Part shown: piece after piece, positions 26,443 to 36,560 of the stretch | Numbering within the stretch: position 1 is the first letter of the stretch | Layout of the letters: every line of letters begins with the position of its first letter | Assembly (NCBI GenBank): GCA_021850485.1 | Contig: JAJZLY010000008.1 | Coordinates: forward strand, 1-64,000 | Source of the DNA: Bacillota bacterium | GTDB lineage: Bacteria; Bacillota; Sulfobacillia; JAJZYS01; JAJZLH01 | Reading direction: 5' to 3' | DNA length: 64,000 nucleotides | The notes under the pieces: generated by a model | The model's database searches: none | What the model saw: only the letters and a program-made list of their open reading frames with translations | Told to the model about the DNA's origin: nothing | Translations under genes and position numbers: made by a program

Positions 26443-27945
26443 TTAATGCCGGAAGTGGCGGATGCCGGTCAGGTACATAGTCATGTCCGCCCGCCTCGCC
26501 GCTTCGATCACCTCGGCGTCACCTTTGGAGCCGCCAGGCTGGACGATCGCACGCACGCCGGCGGCCTGGGCGGCGGTCACCAGGTCGGGAAAGGGGATAA
26601 AACCGTCGGATGCAGCCACTGACTCACGAGCCTGCTGCGCCGCCTGTGCAATCGCCTGCTCGGCCGCCCGCACCCGGCTCACCTGGCCACTTCCGATGCC
26701 GACGGTGGCGCCGTCCTTGACCAAGACCACGGCGTTTGACTTGGCCATCCGGGCAACCGACCACGCCAACTCCAAGTCGGCGAGCGCACTTCCAGTCAAG
26801 CCTTGGCCAGCCACCAGCTGCCAGGGCTCAACGGCGAGATCTGGGTCGTCCCAGTCTTCGACCAGCACCTGGCCTCCGACCGACCGCACTCGCTTGTGTG
26901 GTACTAGCCAGGGTCTCGGCACGACCAGCAAGCGCAGCCCCGCCCGATCGGCCAGCAACTCCTGGGCTTCGATACTGATCGAAGGCACCACCAAGACTTC
27001 GAGGAAGCGTTTGCGGACGATCTTGGCGGTTTCCAGGTCCAGTTCCTGATTGACTGCTGCCACGCCGCCGTAGGCTGCCTCCCAATCTGCCTCCAGAGCC
27101 CGTTGGTAGGCTGAGGCCAGTGTGCTGCCGCGGGCCACGCCGGCCGGCGTCTGATGCTTGATCACGGCCGCTGCCGGTTGGGGCAGGCCGGCGACCGTCC
27201 ACAGGGCGGCCTCGGCATCGAACAGATTGTTCGCCGACACCGGCTTGCCTTCTCGGACCAGCGCCGCCAGCAAGTCTGGCCCAGACTGCGGCCAGGGACC
27301 ATAGGCCACCGCCTGCTGGTGCGGATTCTCGCCGTAGCGCAGTTCGCGCCCGGCACTGAGATGCAACGCAAAACTGCGGCTCGACGATGCCGTCAAGAAG
27401 TCACTGACCTCCTGGTCATAGGCAGAGAGCGTGGCAAATACCTTGGCCGCCAGCGCTGGGCCAAGAGCGGTCAGAGTGCCGTCGTCGATGGCGGCGAGAA
27501 CCCTCGGGACGTCAGTGACATCGCACAGGGGAGTCACGCGCTGATGATTCTTGGCAGCTGCCCGCAACATGGCCGGACCACCGACATCAATCATCTCGAT
27601 CACGGCCTCAGGCGCAGCCCCCTGATCCCGCACCTCCGAAAATGGGTACAGCGACACCGCCAGCAGGTCAATCGGTTGGCCGCCCAGTTCCTGGACCACT
27701 GGCAGATCCTCCGGTCCACGCCAGAGCAACCCGGCGTGCACCGCCGGGTGCAGGGTCTTGACCCGGCCACCCATCAGCGAGCTGATCCCGGTCATGTTCT
27801 CCAAATGCGACACGGTCACACCTTGGCTCTCCAAGAACACCGCTGTGCCGTGCGTGGCCAGAACCTGCCACTGGCGGTCGCAAAGGCCCCGGGCCAGGGC
27901 CACCCAGCCGTCGCTCTTGTCGTAGGTCGAAATGAGCGCTCGCAT
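26443..27945 (-). CDS. purH: Bifunctional AICAR transformylase/IMP cyclohydrolase PurH
   Basis: 500 residues: an MGS-like IMP cyclohydrolase domain (about 1-140), then the AICARFT domain. R-Y-G-E-N-P-H-Q and the terminal T-G-I-R-H-F are canonical. The catalytic Lys-His pair is kept in K-H-Q-T-P-A-G, but the usual Asn-Pro-Cys that follows it reads Thr-Pro-Ala. The ATG at 27945 has GAAGGAGGAA upstream and overlaps the purN stop by one base (TGATG). Confidence 0.96.
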   Translation of the reverse strand: MRALISTYDKSDGWVALARGLCDRQWQVLATHGTAVFLESQGVTVSHLENMTGISSLMGGRVKTLHPAVHAGLLWRGPEDLPVVQELGGQPIDLLAVSLYPFSEVRDQGAAPEAVIEMIDVGGPAMLRAAAKNHQRVTPLCDVTDVPRVLAAIDDGTLTALGPALAAKVFATLSAYDQEVSDFLTASSSRSFALHLSAGRELRYGENPHQQAVAYGPWPQSGPDLLAALVREGKPVSANNLFDAEAALWTVAGLPQPAAAVIKHQTPAGVARGSTLASAYQRALEADWEAAYGGVAAVNQELDLETAKIVRKRFLEVLVVPSISIEAQELLADRAGLRLLVVPRPWLVPHKRVRSVGGQVLVEDWDDPDLAVEPWQLVAGQGLTGSALADLELAWSVARMAKSNAVVLVKDGATVGIGSGQVSRVRAAEQAIAQAAQQARESVAASDGFIPFPDLVTAAQAAGVRAIVQPGGSKGDAEVIEAARRADMTMYLTGIRHFRH

Positions 27946-28559
27946 CAGACTTCCTCCTTCGTACCGACGACCACCGTACGGCCCCTGACCGTCAGGCGCT
28001 CTCCCAACATCCAGCCCAGAGCTGTCTGCACACCCCGCTGCTCGAGCGGGGCGAGCCGCTGACGCAGGGCATGCCGGTCATCGTCGGGCCAGACCGACAC
28101 CGCTTCTTGCCAGACGATCGGGCCGCCGTCTATGGCCTCGCTCACCAAATGGACGGTGACCCCAGAGACCCGTACGCCATGGGCCAATGCTTGGCCGATC
28201 GCATCGAGACCGGGGAAGGCTGGCAACAGGGATGGATGGACGTTGAGGGCTCGCTCGGCGTAGCGGTGCACGAGCCCACTGCCCAGCCGGCTCAGATAGC
28301 CCGCCAAGAGCAGGTGGCTGATCTGGTGGCTCAGCACTGCCGCCTCTATCTGCACCTCCCGCTCCTCCCAGGGCGTCCCGGTCCTGTCCACAACGACTGT
28401 GGCGATGCCCTGGCCAGCCGCCCAGTCGGCCGCTGGGCACTGCCGGTCAGCCACCACCAAGGCCAGCTCGGCGTTGAGTTCCCCGGCTGCGATTGCGGCC
28501 GCCACCGCCTTCAGGATGCTGCCTTGCCCGGAGCACAACACCGCCAACCGGCCGATCAT
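27945..28559 (-). CDS. purN: Phosphoribosylglycinamide formyltransferase PurN
   Basis: 204 residues. It transfers a formyl group from 10-formyl-THF to GAR. L-C-S-G-Q-G-S at the N-terminus, N-V-H-P-S-L-L-P-A-F-P-G and the downstream D-G-G-P-I loop are those of the family. The ATG at 28559 overlaps the purM stop (ATGA); a GTG two codons upstream is the alternative. The C-terminal tail is slightly longer than usual. Confidence 0.94.
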   Translation of the reverse strand: MIGRLAVLCSGQGSILKAVAAAIAAGELNAELALVVADRQCPAADWAAGQGIATVVVDRTGTPWEEREVQIEAAVLSHQISHLLLAGYLSRLGSGLVHRYAERALNVHPSLLPAFPGLDAIGQALAHGVRVSGVTVHLVSEAIDGGPIVWQEAVSVWPDDDRHALRQRLAPLEQRGVQTALGWMLGERLTVRGRTVVVGTKEEV

Positions 28560-29575
28560 TGCCACAAGACAGCTCGCGCGCCGGCTTCGATCCAGCCCAC
28601 CTCGACCGCTGACTCGCCAGAGGCAACCAGCGTGGCGATCAAGTCTGCCGTCACCTCGGCCGGCGCCACCAGCAAGAAGCCAATGCCCAAGTTGAACACG
28701 TGACGCACCGCCTCTCGACTGAGGCCTGCGGTCTGACGGATGAACTGGCAGAGTTCAGGCTCTGCCCAGCTGGCCTGGTCGATCACTGCCCGGCAGTGAT
28801 CCGGCAAGATCCGGACCAGGTTGCCACCCAGGCCGCCTCCGGTCACATGCGCCAGGCCGCTCAACGGCAGGCCCAACACGTCGTGAACAGCGCCGACGTA
28901 AATGCGCGTTGGCACCAGCAGTTCGGCGCCCAAGGCCGGCAACCCCGGTGCGCGGGGCACCGCCAGGTCCAAGTTGAAGTCTTTTACAATCTTGCGGATC
29001 AGACTGTAGCCGTTGGCGTGAAATCCTTGACTGGCAATCCCCACCACCCGATGTCCGGGCCGGATGGCGTCGCCGGAGATGATCCGCTCTGACGCCACCG
29101 TCCCCACCGCGAAGCCGGCGAGGTCCAAGACCCCCGGCCGCAGCATATCTGGCAACTCGGCCGTTTCACCGCCGAGCAGAGCACACCCAGCCTCCCGGCA
29201 TCCCCTGGCCACACTGGCCACCACCTGACCGGCCTGCACCGGATCCAGCCGATCCACCGCCAAGTAATCCAGTACAAACAGCGGCCTCGCTCCCGCCGTG
29301 AGCACGTCATTCACGACCATCGCCACCAAATCGACACCGATGTCGTCGAAGGCATTGAGTTGGCTGGCCAAAAGCAGCTTGCTACCGACACCGTCGGCGC
29401 CAGCGACCAACACCTGGCCTGGGCCCCCGCCCAGGGCAAACAGGCCGGCAAAATGGCCGATGCCGCCCAACACTTCCGGCCGCCAGGCCAAGCCTGCCGC
29501 CTGCTGATAGCGGCGAACCGCCTCGTCGCCGGCACCCACGTCGACTCCAGCCTGCCGGTAGACGTCTTCGCTCAT
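28556..29575 (-). CDS. purM: Phosphoribosylformylglycinamidine cyclo-ligase PurM
   Basis: 339 residues. AIR synthetase, closing the imidazole ring with ATP. Signatures include A-G-A-D-G-V-G-S-K-L, N-D-V-L-T-A-G-A-R-P, L-L-G-G-E-T-A-E-L-P-D and H-V-T-G-G-G-L. The ATG at 29575 overlaps the purF stop by four bases. Confidence 0.97.
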   Translation of the reverse strand: MSEDVYRQAGVDVGAGDEAVRRYQQAAGLAWRPEVLGGIGHFAGLFALGGGPGQVLVAGADGVGSKLLLASQLNAFDDIGVDLVAMVVNDVLTAGARPLFVLDYLAVDRLDPVQAGQVVASVARGCREAGCALLGGETAELPDMLRPGVLDLAGFAVGTVASERIISGDAIRPGHRVVGIASQGFHANGYSLIRKIVKDFNLDLAVPRAPGLPALGAELLVPTRIYVGAVHDVLGLPLSGLAHVTGGGLGGNLVRILPDHCRAVIDQASWAEPELCQFIRQTAGLSREAVRHVFNLGIGFLLVAPAEVTADLIATLVASGESAVEVGWIEAGARAVLWQ

Positions 29576-30972
29576 GGACCAACCTCGGCCGCCCGCTTGG
29601 TGCCAGCCCCGACCACAGACAAGGGGTAGCGGCCGGTAAAGCAGGCCATACAACCGCTCTCACCGATCGCTCGACCGACGCCCTCGGCACTGAGAAAGGC
29701 CAAGCTGTCAGCTCCCACCCAGCGGGCGATGGTGGCCTCGTCGCGGCCGGTGGCCACCAGTTCCTCGCGGTTGGAGGTGTCAATGCCGTAGTGGCAGGGG
29801 TGGCGGTACGGCGGCGAGGCGATGCGCAGATGAACCTCACTGGCTCCCGCCTGTCTCAGTAGGCGTACCAGATGGGAGGCGGTGGTACCACGGACCAACG
29901 AATCATCGACCAGGGCCACCCGCTTGCCAGCGATCACCTCACCGACCGGCACCAGTTTCAGGCGCAGGGTCAACTCTCGCTCCCCCTGCGACGGTTGGAT
30001 GAAGGTGCGGCCGACGTAGCGATTTTTGGCCAGTCCCTGTTCTAGCGGCAATTTTAGGGTCCGGGCAAAGCCCTCGGCTGCCGGCAAAGACGAGTCGGGC
30101 ACCCCGACCACAATGTCGGCGTCGACCGGAGCCTCTTTGGCCAATTCCTCTCCCAGCCGGCGCCTGACCATCTGCACGGTGCGCCCGGCGATCACCGAGT
30201 CCGGCCTGGCGAAATAGATGTACTCGAAGCTGCACAGGCTGCGCGGGCCTTCTGGCAAAAACCCGGGCCGACGGTGAATTCTGGCCTGGGGGTCGATCGT
30301 GACCAGCTCTCCCCCAGCCACGTCCCCGTCCAAAGGCAAGTCCAGCGCGACTAAGGCGCAAGACTCCGAGACAGCGGCTGCTCTCCCTTCTCGCTGCCCG
30401 AACACCAGCGGTCTCAGCGCCAGCGGATCGCGCACCGCCAGCAGTCCGGCCTTAGAAAGCACCACCAAGGCGTAGCCGCCACGCACTTGCATCAGGGCCT
30501 CCTGCAGCGCCTCGACCAGCGTGTCGCGCCGGGAATGGGCGATCAGGTGAGCCACCACTTCAGTGTCGGTGGTGGTCTGGAAGATGGCTCCTTCCCCTTC
30601 CAGACGTCGGCGCAATTCCAGGGCGTTGACCAGGTTCCCGTTGTGGGCTAAGGCGAAGGTGCCATAGCGCGAGCGGAAGGTGAACGGTTGCGCATTTTCC
30701 AGAGAAGGCGAGCCGCTGGTCGAATAGCGCACGTGGCCCACGGCCATGGTGCCGGCAAGCGTCTCTGGCCGGCCGCTCGGAAAAACCTCAGACACCAGGC
30801 CCATGCCCCGTTCCAGCTGCAGCCCTTCGCCGTCGACGCTGGCCACCCCGGCGCTTTCCTGACCGCGGTGCTGAAGGCTGAACAAGGCTGCCACGGTCAA
30901 CTGCGGAGCACTCTCTTCCAGATCGGCGATCGCCACGACACCACAGGCCTCGTGGATCTCTCGTCCGTCCAC
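29572..30972 (-). CDS. purF: Amidophosphoribosyltransferase PurF (Fe-S type)
   Basis: 466 residues including a short propeptide: the chain starts M-D-G-R-E-I-H-E-A before the catalytic Cys, which must be exposed by cleavage. The PRPP loop V-D-D-S-L-V-R-G-T-T and the C-terminal C-M-A-C-F-T-G-R-Y-P place it in the [4Fe-4S] class of Bacillus PurF. The GTG at 30972 was chosen because GGAGGTGA, which contains the purL stop, lies five bases upstream; a GTG inside that Shine-Dalgarno (30981) is unlikely. It catalyses the committed step. Confidence 0.96.
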   Translation of the reverse strand: MDGREIHEACGVVAIADLEESAPQLTVAALFSLQHRGQESAGVASVDGEGLQLERGMGLVSEVFPSGRPETLAGTMAVGHVRYSTSGSPSLENAQPFTFRSRYGTFALAHNGNLVNALELRRRLEGEGAIFQTTTDTEVVAHLIAHSRRDTLVEALQEALMQVRGGYALVVLSKAGLLAVRDPLALRPLVFGQREGRAAAVSESCALVALDLPLDGDVAGGELVTIDPQARIHRRPGFLPEGPRSLCSFEYIYFARPDSVIAGRTVQMVRRRLGEELAKEAPVDADIVVGVPDSSLPAAEGFARTLKLPLEQGLAKNRYVGRTFIQPSQGERELTLRLKLVPVGEVIAGKRVALVDDSLVRGTTASHLVRLLRQAGASEVHLRIASPPYRHPCHYGIDTSNREELVATGRDEATIARWVGADSLAFLSAEGVGRAIGESGCMACFTGRYPLSVVGAGTKRAAEVGP

Positions 30973-30977
30973 TGCGC

Positions 30978-33080
30978 TCACCTCCAAAACCGCCGCTGGG
31001 CCGCGTCTTTCAGTTGAGAGAGGGGTGCGCGCCACAGAGCTGCCCGCGAGTCCGCACAGGTCATCTGATCTCCCGCCAGCTGACCGAGGAGGCAAAAGGG
31101 CACGCCCCGCCCTGTGGCCCAGTCGCCCGCCTGCTCAGGGTCGGTGGTCACCAGCAGGTAGCGGCTGCCGCCCTCTGCGCACCAGGCCTCCAGCCCATCG
31201 CCCTGGTCATCGGCGGTGTGAAAGTGACCGCCCAGATTCCAGCGGAGAGCTTGTTCCATCACCGCCTGCCAGAGGCCGCCGTCACCCACATCCTCCACGG
31301 CCACGGAAAACGGCAGGGTAAGGAGCTCGATCACGGCCTCCGCCATCTCGGTTTCCAGGGCATAGTCCGGGTCGGGTAGCGCCCAGGGGTCACCCACGGC
31401 CGCTCGACTGCCGACCAGCGCCAGCCAGAGCCGGCCGTTGTCCACCGCCACCCGGTCTGGAATGCCGTCTGCTCGCAACCCCACCGTGCCCAGTACGGGC
31501 GTCGGTAGGATCGGCCGGGCCCCTTCGCCGTTGTAAAAACTCACATTGCCGCCGATCACCGGAATAGCCATGGCAGCCGCAGCCTCTGCCAGCCCGCCGA
31601 CCGTCTCCAAAAAGCTCCAAGCCACCTCCGGCTGATCGGGGTCCCCGAAGTTCAAGCAGTCGGTCAGGGCAATGGCCCGCGCTCCGGCGGCCGCCAGATT
31701 GCGAACCCCTTCCAGCACCAACTCCCGACCAGCCTGGCGCGCCCTGGTGGCGCTCAGCCAGGGCCGGCTGTCCACGCTCAAAGCGAGCGTGGACAGCGCC
31801 TCCGGCACCTTGACCCAGGCAGCACCGGTTCCTGGCAGCCGGGTCGTGCGCAGTCCCACCCGATCGTCATAGCGCTCGAACACTTGGCGGCGGTCGGCCA
31901 AAGCCCAGCCACCGAGGCGGCCTCTGGCCCACTCGGCGAGCGTGGCCGGCTGCGTGCGTCCGGCTACCACCGGGGGCTTGGCCAGGCTGGACAGGTCGAA
32001 CAACTGGGCGCCCTCGGCCAAAACTTCGACCGGCAAGTCCGCCACCGTCTGCGCTCCGAGCAGAGCGGTAAACTGCTGCCTCGCGGTCACCTGGCCAATC
32101 GCTGCTGCCGCCAGCGAGAAGTGTTGGGCGACCGCCAGCACCTGGGGCAGATCTTGCGGCCGGATCACCAGCAGCATCCGCTCTTGGCTCTCGGACAACA
32201 AAATCTCCGCTGGCCCCATGGCCATCTCGCGCAAGGGCACCTGGGCCAAGTCCAAGGTCATGCCCCGGTGGCCGCGCTGCGCCATCTCGGCGGCAGCTGA
32301 GGTGATGCCCGCTGCCCCCAGGTCGCCCAGGCCGCTGAGCAGTCCTCGCTCCACAAGCACCTGCACCGCTTCGATCAGCAGCTTGCCGCGAAAGGGGTCT
32401 CCGACTTGTACCTGCGGCCGATCTCCGAGGTCCTGGGAGGTGTCTCTGGATGCGAAACTGGCGCCCGCGATGCCGTCTCGGCCGGTGGTCGAGCCCAACA
32501 ACACCACCAGTTCACCGGCGGTGCGAGCGGCGCTTGGCAAGAGATGGCTTTCCGGAAGCAGCCCGACGCACATCGCGTTGACCAGCGGAGACTGGGCGTA
32601 CGCCGGATCGACCGTCACCTCGCCGCCCACCGTCGGGACACCGACGGCGTTTGCGTAGTGGGCAACTCCCTCCACCACGCCTTGAGCCAAGCGTTCGTCC
32701 GCAGCCACACCGGGGGGCCCGAAGAACAAGGCGTCTAAGAACGCGATCGGCCGTGCGCCGGTGGCCAGCACATCGCGCATGATCCCGCCCAGCCCTGTGG
32801 CGGCGCCTTCCACCGGTTCCACGGCCGACGGGTGGTTGTGAGACTCAATTTTTGCAGCCAGCAGGTAGCCCTGGCCAATGTCCACTACACCGGCGTTCTC
32901 ACCAGGTCCGACCCGCACCCGCGGGCCTCGGCTGGCAAATTGTCTCAGGGCCAGTTTGGAATGCCCGTAGCTGCAGTGCTCGCTCCACAGGACCGAGACC
33001 ATGGCAGCCTCGGTGTCGGTCGCGGCCCGACCGAGCGCGCTCTCCAGTCGCCTTCGCACACTCAGCTCAGCTGGTGCCAC
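30978..33080 (-). CDS. purL: Phosphoribosylformylglycinamidine synthase large subunit PurL
   Basis: About 700 residues, the small PurL form that works with PurS and PurQ. W-S-E-H-C-S-Y-G-H-S-K near the N-terminus, K-I-E-S-H-N-H-P-S-A-V and G-G-E-V-T-V-D are conserved ATP and FGAR sites. The start is uncertain: GTG 33080 (AGGGG five bases upstream) is used. GTG 33086, or ATG 33146 inside purQ, would add residues, and B. subtilis PurL does have a longer N-terminus. Confidence 0.95.
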   Translation of the reverse strand: MAPAELSVRRRLESALGRAATDTEAAMVSVLWSEHCSYGHSKLALRQFASRGPRVRVGPGENAGVVDIGQGYLLAAKIESHNHPSAVEPVEGAATGLGGIMRDVLATGARPIAFLDALFFGPPGVAADERLAQGVVEGVAHYANAVGVPTVGGEVTVDPAYAQSPLVNAMCVGLLPESHLLPSAARTAGELVVLLGSTTGRDGIAGASFASRDTSQDLGDRPQVQVGDPFRGKLLIEAVQVLVERGLLSGLGDLGAAGITSAAAEMAQRGHRGMTLDLAQVPLREMAMGPAEILLSESQERMLLVIRPQDLPQVLAVAQHFSLAAAAIGQVTARQQFTALLGAQTVADLPVEVLAEGAQLFDLSSLAKPPVVAGRTQPATLAEWARGRLGGWALADRRQVFERYDDRVGLRTTRLPGTGAAWVKVPEALSTLALSVDSRPWLSATRARQAGRELVLEGVRNLAAAGARAIALTDCLNFGDPDQPEVAWSFLETVGGLAEAAAAMAIPVIGGNVSFYNGEGARPILPTPVLGTVGLRADGIPDRVAVDNGRLWLALVGSRAAVGDPWALPDPDYALETEMAEAVIELLTLPFSVAVEDVGDGGLWQAVMEQALRWNLGGHFHTADDQGDGLEAWCAEGGSRYLLVTTDPEQAGDWATGRGVPFCLLGQLAGDQMTCADSRAALWRAPLSQLKDAAQRRFWR

Positions 33081-33093
33081 GCGCACCCCTGGC

Positions 33094-33789
33094 TCAGCCA
33101 AGGTGGCTGACCGCCTGCAGGGCCGAGCGAAATAGCCGTCCGCCATGGCCGGATCCGAGCGCTGGGTCAGCGTTTCGCTCCGGATGGGGCATCAGACCGA
33201 AGATACGGCCGGTCTGATCAAGCAGGCCTGCCACGTTGCCGATGGCACCGTTGGGATTGGCGGCAGCGCTCACCGCACCATCTTGGTTGCAGTAGCGAAG
33301 CGCCACCCGACCGTCGCTGTCCGGATGTGACTGGTCCGGCTGGTAGGCACCTTCGGCGTGGGCGATCGGCAAGTCGATCACCTCACCGCAAGCAAAGTCA
33401 GCCAGAAACGGCGAATCGTTTGCCTCGACCCGCAGCGATACGTCTTGCGACAAGAAGTGCAGGCAGTGATTCCGGGCAAAGGCACCAGGCAACAGGCCGG
33501 CCTCGGTCAGGATTTGAAATCCGTTGCAGATGCCCAGCACCAGCCCACCCCGCCGGTGGTGTTCACGCAGCGCATCCAGGGCCGGTGAACGGGCAGCGAT
33601 CGCTCCGGCCCGCAGGTAGTCGCCATAGGAAAAGCCACCCGGCAAAATGGCCAAAGGAGCCTGGTGCGCCGAGAACTCGGTGTGCCATACCAGTTCTGCC
33701 TGCTGGCCAGTGGCTGCCGCAAAGGCAGCGGCCACGTCTTGGTCGCAGTTGGATCCGGGGAACACAATCACCACCGCCTTACGGCTCAT
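33094..33789 (-). CDS. purQ: FGAM synthase glutaminase subunit PurQ
   Basis: 231 residues, class I glutamine amidotransferase. F-P-G-S-N-C-D near the start, L-G-I-C-N-G-F-Q with the nucleophile Cys, and P-H-P-E-R near the end complete the triad. It supplies ammonia to PurL. The ATG overlaps the purS stop. Confidence 0.97.
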   Translation of the reverse strand: MSRKAVVIVFPGSNCDQDVAAAFAAATGQQAELVWHTEFSAHQAPLAILPGGFSYGDYLRAGAIAARSPALDALREHHRRGGLVLGICNGFQILTEAGLLPGAFARNHCLHFLSQDVSLRVEANDSPFLADFACGEVIDLPIAHAEGAYQPDQSHPDSDGRVALRYCNQDGAVSAAANPNGAIGNVAGLLDQTGRIFGLMPHPERNADPALGSGHGGRLFRSALQAVSHLG

Positions 33790-34037
33790 GTGGCGTGGAC
33801 CGCCAACCGGTAGGTCTCCATCACGGGATTGGCCAGCAGGGCGTTTGCCATCTGCTCGCCCAGCTGCACCGCCTGGTCGGCACTGGCCGCTTGCACGGTC
33901 AGGCTGATCAGGCGGCCAACGCGCACGGCACTGGCCTGGTCAAAGCCCAAGGCGGCCAGCGACGCTTGGACGGCGTCGCCCTGAGGGTCCAGCATGCCGT
34001 CTTTGGGCAAGACCTCCACCACCAGGTGATAGGTCAT
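33786..34037 (-). CDS. purS: FGAM synthase subunit PurS
   Basis: 83 residues, the small bridging subunit joining PurL and PurQ. L-P-K-D-G-M-L-D-P-Q-G and V-R-V-G-R are characteristic. The ATG at 34037 overlaps the purC stop (ATGA), and the S-Q-L order matches Bacillus. Confidence 0.95.
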   Translation of the reverse strand: MTYHLVVEVLPKDGMLDPQGDAVQASLAALGFDQASAVRVGRLISLTVQAASADQAVQLGEQMANALLANPVMETYRLAVHAT

Positions 34038-34738
34038 GCCTGCTGCAGCCGGGCCAGGACCTCCTGGTAGGCCTCCTCGAGTCCGCCCAGATCCCGGCGG
34101 AAGCGATCCTTGTCCATCTTCTCTCCAGTCTTCGTGTCCCACAGGCGGCAGGTGTCGGGGGAAATCTCGTCCCCCAGCATGATCTGGCCGTGGCGCCGTC
34201 CGAATTCCAGCTTGAAGTCGACCAGGGTGATGCCGTGGCTGGCCAGGGCGTCTTTGAGGATCTCATTGACCCGCCTGGTCAGGCGACGAATCTCGGCCAG
34301 CTCATCAGCGGTTGCCAAGCCGAGGGCCAAGACGTGGTCCTCAGCCAGCATCGGATCTCCCAGGGCGTCGTCCTTCAGGTAGAACTCGACCACGGCAAAC
34401 GGGAGCACCTGGCCCTCGGGTCGGCCCAGGCGTCTGGCCAACGACCCCGCCAGAACATTTCTGAGCACAACCTCGATGCCCATCATGTCCAAGGCATCGA
34501 CCTCCAAGGTGGTCTCATCGACCTGAGCGCGCAGATGGGTGGGCACCCCGCCGGCGGCGACCAAGCCGAGCAGCAAAGCCGTGATCTTGGTATTGAGCGC
34601 CCCCTTGCCCGAGATGGTTGCCCGCTTCTTGCCGTCCAGGGCAGTGGCGTCATCTTTGAACCGCATCCACAGCCGATCCGCCGACTCCGTGGTCAGCATC
34701 ACCTTAGCCTTACCTTCGTAGCGCCTCTCTCCTACCAT
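34034..34738 (-). CDS. purC: SAICAR synthetase PurC
   Basis: 234 residues. It joins aspartate to CAIR with ATP. Y-E-G-K-A-K-V near the start, K-G-A-L-N-T-K, and V-D-F-K-L-E-F-G are standard. The ATG at 34738 overlaps the purB stop by one base (TGATG) and has GAGGAGGTG five bases upstream. Confidence 0.97.
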   Translation of the reverse strand: MVGERRYEGKAKVMLTTESADRLWMRFKDDATALDGKKRATISGKGALNTKITALLLGLVAAGGVPTHLRAQVDETTLEVDALDMMGIEVVLRNVLAGSLARRLGRPEGQVLPFAVVEFYLKDDALGDPMLAEDHVLALGLATADELAEIRRLTRRVNEILKDALASHGITLVDFKLEFGRRHGQIMLGDEISPDTCRLWDTKTGEKMDKDRFRRDLGGLEEAYQEVLARLQQA

Positions 34739-36039
34739 CACGACACCTCCTCAGTCAGTGCTCGGTCAATGATCTCGGGTATGCGCTGTAATGACGGAGC
34801 CAGGTCGAACAGCTGATCCCACTCGGCGGTGCGCAGCGTCGGTGGCAGTCTTTTGTCTGCCGCCAGCAGCGTCCGAAAATCCCCGCCCGCCAGAGCTGAG
34901 AACGCCGCTTCTTGCACCAGTTGGTAGGCGGCCTCACGGCTCATCCCGTGGCGGACGAGAGCCAAAAGCACGCGCTGCGAAGACACCAGGCCGCCGCTAG
35001 CCGAAAGATTTTCGGCCATGCGCGCCCGGTCCAGCACCAACCCCTCGATCAGCCAAGCCGCTTCGGCCAGCATGAAGTCGCTGAGGATGCTGGCGTCAGC
35101 CAAGGCCACCCGCTCGGTGGAGGAGTGGGAGATGTCTCGCTCGTGCCAAAGGGCGATGTCCTCCATCCCGGCTTGGGCGTATGCCCGCACCAATCTGGCC
35201 AGACCGCAGATCCGCTCTGAAACCACCGGGTTGCGCTTATGCGGCATCGCAGATGAGCCCTTTTGGCCGACTGCGAACGGTTCTTGCACTTCTCGCACTT
35301 CCGAGCGCTGCAACAAGCGCACCTCCAGCGCCAGCCGCTCCAAGTTGCCAGCCAAGATGGCGAGCGTGCTGAGGTACTGGGCGTGGCGGTCTCGGTCCAA
35401 GACTTGGGAGCTGACTTGGGCCGGACGAAGGCCCAGCCGGCCAAGCGCTGAGCGCTCCACCTCGGGCGTGACCTCGAGGTAGGTACCGATCGCCCCAGAC
35501 AGCTTGCCCACGGCCAGTTCGTGCTGGCAGGCGATAAGCCGCCTGCGGTCTCTGGTGAGCGCCTGATAATAGAGCGCAAACTTGTGGCCGAGCGTAGTCG
35601 GCTCGGCGATCATGCCGTGGGTGCGGCCGGCAATCGGCGTTGTCGCCTCCGCTCTGGCTCTTTTGGATAGCGCCTGGCGCAGCCTGTCAACGCCCGAGAT
35701 AAGCTGCTCCGTGGCCGCTTGCAGGGTGAGCATCAAGGCGGTGTCTGTGACGTCAGAAGAGGTCAGCCCGTAGTGGAAGAAGCGGCTTTCGGCACCGACC
35801 TGCTCGCTCACGGCCTGGGTGAAGGCGATCACATCATGGCGGACGGTGGCCTCGATTTCCTCGACCCGGGCCGGATCGATGTGCACCCGCTGCGAGATGG
35901 TGGCCACCGCCGTAGCGGGGATCACGCCAGCCTCGGCCCAGGCCTCCATCACCGCCAGCTCCACCCGTAGCCAGCTGTCGTAGCGAGCCTGGTCTTCGAA
36001 CAGCCCCGCCATCTGGGGTCGGCTGTAGCGCCTGATCAC
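34738..36039 (-). CDS. purB: Adenylosuccinate lyase PurB
   Basis: 433 residues, fumarase/aspartase superfamily. The signature [11 protein letters not shown] lies near residue 262, with the catalytic His in R-T-H-G-M and T-S-S-D-V-T-D. It acts twice: on SAICAR and, in AMP synthesis, on adenylosuccinate. The GTG at 36039 overlaps the purE stop. Confidence 0.97.
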   Translation of the reverse strand: MIRRYSRPQMAGLFEDQARYDSWLRVELAVMEAWAEAGVIPATAVATISQRVHIDPARVEEIEATVRHDVIAFTQAVSEQVGAESRFFHYGLTSSDVTDTALMLTLQAATEQLISGVDRLRQALSKRARAEATTPIAGRTHGMIAEPTTLGHKFALYYQALTRDRRRLIACQHELAVGKLSGAIGTYLEVTPEVERSALGRLGLRPAQVSSQVLDRDRHAQYLSTLAILAGNLERLALEVRLLQRSEVREVQEPFAVGQKGSSAMPHKRNPVVSERICGLARLVRAYAQAGMEDIALWHERDISHSSTERVALADASILSDFMLAEAAWLIEGLVLDRARMAENLSASGGLVSSQRVLLALVRHGMSREAAYQLVQEAAFSALAGGDFRTLLAADKRLPPTLRTAEWDQLFDLAPSLQRIPEIIDRALTEEVS

Positions 36040-36506
36040 GAGGATGCCGACGCCCTTTGCGCTCGCTCCGTCTCGCGCTGTGCCACAAGAGCCTGGCGGC
36101 GCTCAGCCGAGCCGACCGCCAAGATCTGCAGGGCCAGCACGGCGGCGTTTTCGGCCTGGTCCACGCCCACGGTCGCCACCGGTACGCCGCGGGGCATCTG
36201 CACCGTGCTGAGCAGGGCGTCCCATCCGTTCAGGGCGCTGCCAGACAGCGGCACGCCGATCACCGGCCGCACGCATCTGGCTGCAACGGCACCGGCCAGA
36301 TGGGCCGCCATCCCGGCGGCGCAGATCACCACCTGAACCCCGTCTTGATCCAAGTTGGCGATGCGGCTGTCCAGCAGTTGGGGGTCACGATGGGCAGAGA
36401 TCACCGCCAGCTCACAGCCAACGCCACTCTTTTCAAGGCGCGCTAGGGCGCCGTCCATCTTGGGCCGGTCGGACACGGAGCCGACCAGGATCAACACCTC
36501 ACTCAC
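36036..36506 (-). CDS. purE: N5-CAIR mutase PurE
   Basis: 156 residues. [15 protein letters not shown] and A-G-M-A-A-H-L-A-G are typical of bacterial PurE. The start is a GTG at 36506 with GGAGAGGTGA seven bases upstream. It is the first gene of the operon. No purK follows, unlike the purE-K-B order of Bacillus, so the partner that makes N5-CAIR must be elsewhere, or this PurE may use AIR and CO2 directly. Confidence 0.96.
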   Translation of the reverse strand: MSEVLILVGSVSDRPKMDGALARLEKSGVGCELAVISAHRDPQLLDSRIANLDQDGVQVVICAAGMAAHLAGAVAARCVRPVIGVPLSGSALNGWDALLSTVQMPRGVPVATVGVDQAENAAVLALQILAVGSAERRQALVAQRETERAQRASASS

Positions 36507-36560
36507 TCGCCGATCACCTCTCCGCTTCAGCCTACCGCCGGCGATCGGTGAGCGCAAGGA

